From: Azonexaceae bacterium | Lineage (GTDB): Bacteria > Pseudomonadota > Gammaproteobacteria > Burkholderiales > Rhodocyclaceae | Assembly (NCBI GenBank): GCA_009469685.1 | Contig: SSTA01000241.1 | Span: forward strand, 1 to 7,238 | Direction of reading: 5' to 3' | DNA: 7,238 nucleotides | Shown here: one piece after another, positions 5,742 to 7,238 of the stretch | Position numbering within the stretch: the first letter of the stretch is position 1 | Layout of the letters: each line of letters starts with the position of its first letter | Position numbers and translations under genes: made by a program | Notes under the pieces: generated by a model | Database searches by the model: none | The model's input: the letters and a program-made list of their open reading frames with translations, nothing else | Told to the model about the DNA's origin: nothing

Positions 5742-6110
5742 GTGGCTTATCAAACCATTCGGATCGTCGCCGCCGCCCCCAAGAAACCTCCCCGGGGCGC
5801 ACCCTGCAACGGATGTGGAGTCTGCTGCGCGGCGGAGCCCTGCCCGGTTGCCCGCATCGTGTTCCGCCACAAAGGGGGTTCCTGCCCCGCGCTACGGTGG
5901 CTTGAGGGCGACCATCGTTACCGCTGCGATCTGGTCGTGGCGCCGCAGCGATACCTCGCCTGGCTCCCGGCGGCGGTGGCCCGGCGCCTCTTCGCACGCT
6001 GGATCGCCGCCGGAAAAGGTTGCGACAGCGATTGCCAGGACCCAGACCCCGATCCAGCCGCCCCGTCTTGCCCACCAGAGACGAAATGCAGCGCAGGCGA
6101 GGCGCGGTGA
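5742..6110 (+). CDS. Small cysteine-cluster protein (YkgJ-like CxxCxxCC motif)
   Basis: From the GTG at 5742 the protein has 122 residues. After a short basic N-terminus comes APCNGCGVCCAAEPCP, with Cys22, 25, 28, 29 and 34. Then follow GGSCPALRW, YRCDL, a WLPAAVARRLFARWIAAG helix and GCDSDC, so eight or more cysteines could bind zinc or an iron-sulfur cluster. CxxCxxCC is characteristic of YkgJ/UPF0153-type putative metal-binding proteins, whose function is largely unknown. The C-terminal 25 residues are low complexity (DPDPDPAAP) with two more cysteines. The start is uncertain: TTG at 5730 and ATG at 5664 are in frame, but the latter would overlap the start of the divergent lipoprotein gene, and none has a good Shine-Dalgarno. 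It is divergent from the lipoprotein, with about 70 bp between the starts. Confidence 0.72.
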   Translation: MAYQTIRIVAAAPKKPPRGAPCNGCGVCCAAEPCPVARIVFRHKGGSCPALRWLEGDHRYRCDLVVAPQRYLAWLPAAVARRLFARWIAAGKGCDSDCQDPDPDPAAPSCPPETKCSAGEAR

Positions 6111-6163
6111 CTTCGATCCCTATCTAAATCCGCCGGACCGAGGAACGAATCCCGCACCCATGA

Positions 6164-6310
6164 TGTCTGCCTTCTGGAACCGCCCTATCCAGTACAGCCT
6201 GCGATTTCATCGAGTCGTTCTCGGCCACGGCAGCGCATCTGGGACGGGCTTTCGACTCGTACAAGGTCATGCAGGTCTTCGTACTCGGGTGGGCGGCATG
6301 GGTATATGCC
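6164..6310 (+). other. Protein-like reading frame, possible gene remnant
   Basis: The plus frame opened by a stop at 6161-6163 reads, from 6203, DFIESFSATAAHLGRAFDSY and then KVMQVFVLGWAAWVYAL. This is amphipathic followed by hydrophobic, with mostly G/C third positions in this part. No standard start or ribosome site precedes it except an internal ATG at 6269, and the frame then runs into the start of the heme sensor. It may be the decayed end of an older gene or chance. I do not recognise it. Confidence 0.2.
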
Positions 6311-6334
6311 CTTAGTTCGACCCCCTGCGATGGC

Positions 6335-6364
6335 GTGACCGAATCGCGCCCATTGATCGATAAT
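6335..6364 (+). promoter_or_regulatory. Candidate promoter of the heme sensor gene
   Basis: GTGACC (6335-6340, four of six to TTGACA) and GATAAT (6359-6364, five of six to TATAAT) are 18 bp apart. Transcription would start near 6371, giving a leader of about 20 AT-rich bases. The leader has no visible Shine-Dalgarno. Confidence 0.4.
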
Positions 6365-6393
6365 GCTCCTCCAATTATTTTTATTGCATGCCC

Positions 6394-7238
6394 ATGCGCC
6401 TTCAGACTCGTTTCAATCTCGCCCTGGCCGCAGTTTCCGTTGCGGCCTTCGGCCTAAGCGTCTTGGTGACCTATCGGGTCCTGCTCCACAACGCCAAGGA
6501 CGAGGTGCTCCGCAATGCCGCCTTGATGATGGAAACAGCGCTCGCCGTCCGCAGCTATACCGTCGAAGAAATCAAACCTCACCTCGAACCGATGCTCGAG
6601 AAGGAATTCCTTCCCCAGACGGTCCCCGCCTATTCCGCGGTGGAAACCTTCAATCGGCTGCAAAAGAAGTACCCTGAATACAGCTATCGCGAGGCCGCGC
6701 TCAATCCCACCAATCCCCGGGATCTCAGCAACGGATGGGAATCCGACATCATCCGCGAATTTCGCCAGGGCAAGGCAAAGGAACTCGTCGGCCAACGTCA
6801 GAGCCTGACCGGCTCCAGCCTGTACATTGCACGACCGATCCGGATCACCAATCCGGCATGCCTGGCGTGCCACAGCACGCCGGAAGCAGCACCGGCGTCG
6901 CTACGCGCCCGCTACGGCGACAAGAACGGATTCGGCTGGCAGCATGACGAGGTGATCGGCGCCCAGATCGTGACCATCCCCATGGACCTGGCAGAGCGCA
7001 ATGCCATGCGCGCATTTTGGGCCTTTGCCGGCGTCCTGGGAGCTGTGTTCGTCCTGATCTTCATCCTGGTCAATGTCATGCTCGCCCGCCTGGTTATCGG
7101 GCCTCTGCGCCGAATCGCGCACGTCAGCGACGAAATCAGCAAAGGCAATCTCGAAATTGCCGAATTCGAAGAGCGCGGCGCAGAAGAAATCCGTCAGTTG
7201 GAAGCCAGTTTCAACCGTATGCGAAGAAGTATCGAAAA
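6394..7238 (+). CDS. Membrane-anchored Tll0287-like (DUF3365) c-type heme sensor with HAMP domain (3' end missing)
   Basis: The first 281 codons are in the window. MRLQTRFNLALAAVSVAAFG begins the first membrane helix (about 7-28). Residues 35-200 match the Tll0287-like domain: AALMMETALAVRSYTVEEI, FLPQTVPAYSAVETFNRL, YIARPIRITNP, then CLACH (Cys156, Cys159, His160), a CxxCH site for covalent heme on the periplasmic side. A second helix lies at about 207-230, followed by a HAMP linker (VIGPLRRIAHVSDEISKGNL and beyond). The family is thought to sense redox state, oxygen or NO through heme and to pass the signal inward through HAMP. The output domain, if any, is beyond the window; some homologues stop shortly after HAMP and act through a partner. 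An in-frame ATG at 6388 would add two residues; 6394 is chosen because MRLQ-type N-termini are usual, but no Shine-Dalgarno supports either. Cytochrome c maturation would be needed. Confidence 0.9.
   Translation, partial: MRLQTRFNLALAAVSVAAFGLSVLVTYRVLLHNAKDEVLRNAALMMETALAVRSYTVEEIKPHLEPMLEKEFLPQTVPAYSAVETFNRLQKKYPEYSYREAALNPTNPRDLSNGWESDIIREFRQGKAKELVGQRQSLTGSSLYIARPIRITNPACLACHSTPEAAPASLRARYGDKNGFGWQHDEVIGAQIVTIPMDLAERNAMRAFWAFAGVLGAVFVLIFILVNVMLARLVIGPLRRIAHVSDEISKGNLEIAEFEERGAEEIRQLEASFNRMRRSIE

Larger units (their letters stand above)
6111..6393. other. Intergenic stretch without a confident gene
   Basis: These 283 bases separate the cysteine-cluster gene from the heme sensor. There is no strong terminator; only a short GGCAT/ATGCC repeat at 6295-6310 was seen, with no U-run. 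The right end becomes AT-rich (6371-6387) and carries a candidate promoter. The centre holds a weak protein-like frame, listed separately. Confidence 0.6.

Noticed and set aside
6295..6310. GGCAT/ATGCC repeat as a terminator of the cysteine-cluster gene
   Set aside because: The stem is only 5 bp, there is no U-run, and it lies about 185 bp from the stop codon.
5716..6315. Plus-strand open frame (199 codons) across the cysteine-cluster gene
   Set aside because: It is offset from the frame that contains the CxxCxxCC motif, and its composition is arginine/proline-rich in the manner of a shifted GC-rich frame.
6454..6873. Minus-strand open frame (139 codons) opposite the heme sensor
   Set aside because: The plus strand encodes the Tll0287-like domain with CxxCH; this frame is its shadow.

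Overview
The window looks like the chromosome of a high-GC proteobacterium. Codon third positions are strongly G/C, the genes are densely packed, promoters resemble sigma-70 sites, and the hybrid histidine kinase and Tll0287-like heme sensor are typical of beta/gammaproteobacteria. A Rhodocyclales-like betaproteobacterium is my best guess, but this is inference from protein style, not a search. I see no mobile element, CRISPR array, rRNA or tRNA.

Left part, minus strand (1-2323). A divergent region around 2223-2383 drives a leftward pair of genes. The first is a small PNPOx-like split-barrel protein (154 aa). It overlaps by ATGA with a 445-aa protein built from PNPOx-like, GAF and a C-terminal domain that is probably a winged helix. 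After a 124-bp gap, which is AT-rich in its distal half and carries a plausible promoter and several repeats, comes the 5' end of a thiamine-diphosphate-dependent dehydrogenase E1 alpha subunit. That gene runs off the left edge of the window.

Middle, plus strand (2338-5520). A hybrid sensor histidine kinase of about 1034 aa has two membrane helices, four PAS domains, HisKA, HATPase and a C-terminal receiver, but no HPt domain. A perfect 10-bp GC-rich hairpin follows it. That hairpin also lies just beyond the end of a convergent small gene.

Right part (5541-7238). A 43-aa predicted lipoprotein (minus strand, strong Shine-Dalgarno) is divergent from a small cysteine-rich protein with a CxxCxxCC motif (plus strand). 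A 283-bp stretch without a confident gene follows. The window ends inside a membrane-anchored Tll0287-like (DUF3365) c-type heme sensor with a HAMP domain.

Taken together, most of the window is sensory. It holds predicted flavin-type split barrels, a GAF domain, four PAS domains and a covalent-heme domain, beside a central-metabolism 2-oxoacid dehydrogenase gene. An obvious but untested idea is that the PNPOx/GAF protein senses a redox or small-molecule signal and controls the dehydrogenase genes, with the hybrid kinase and heme sensor as separate or linked signalling inputs.
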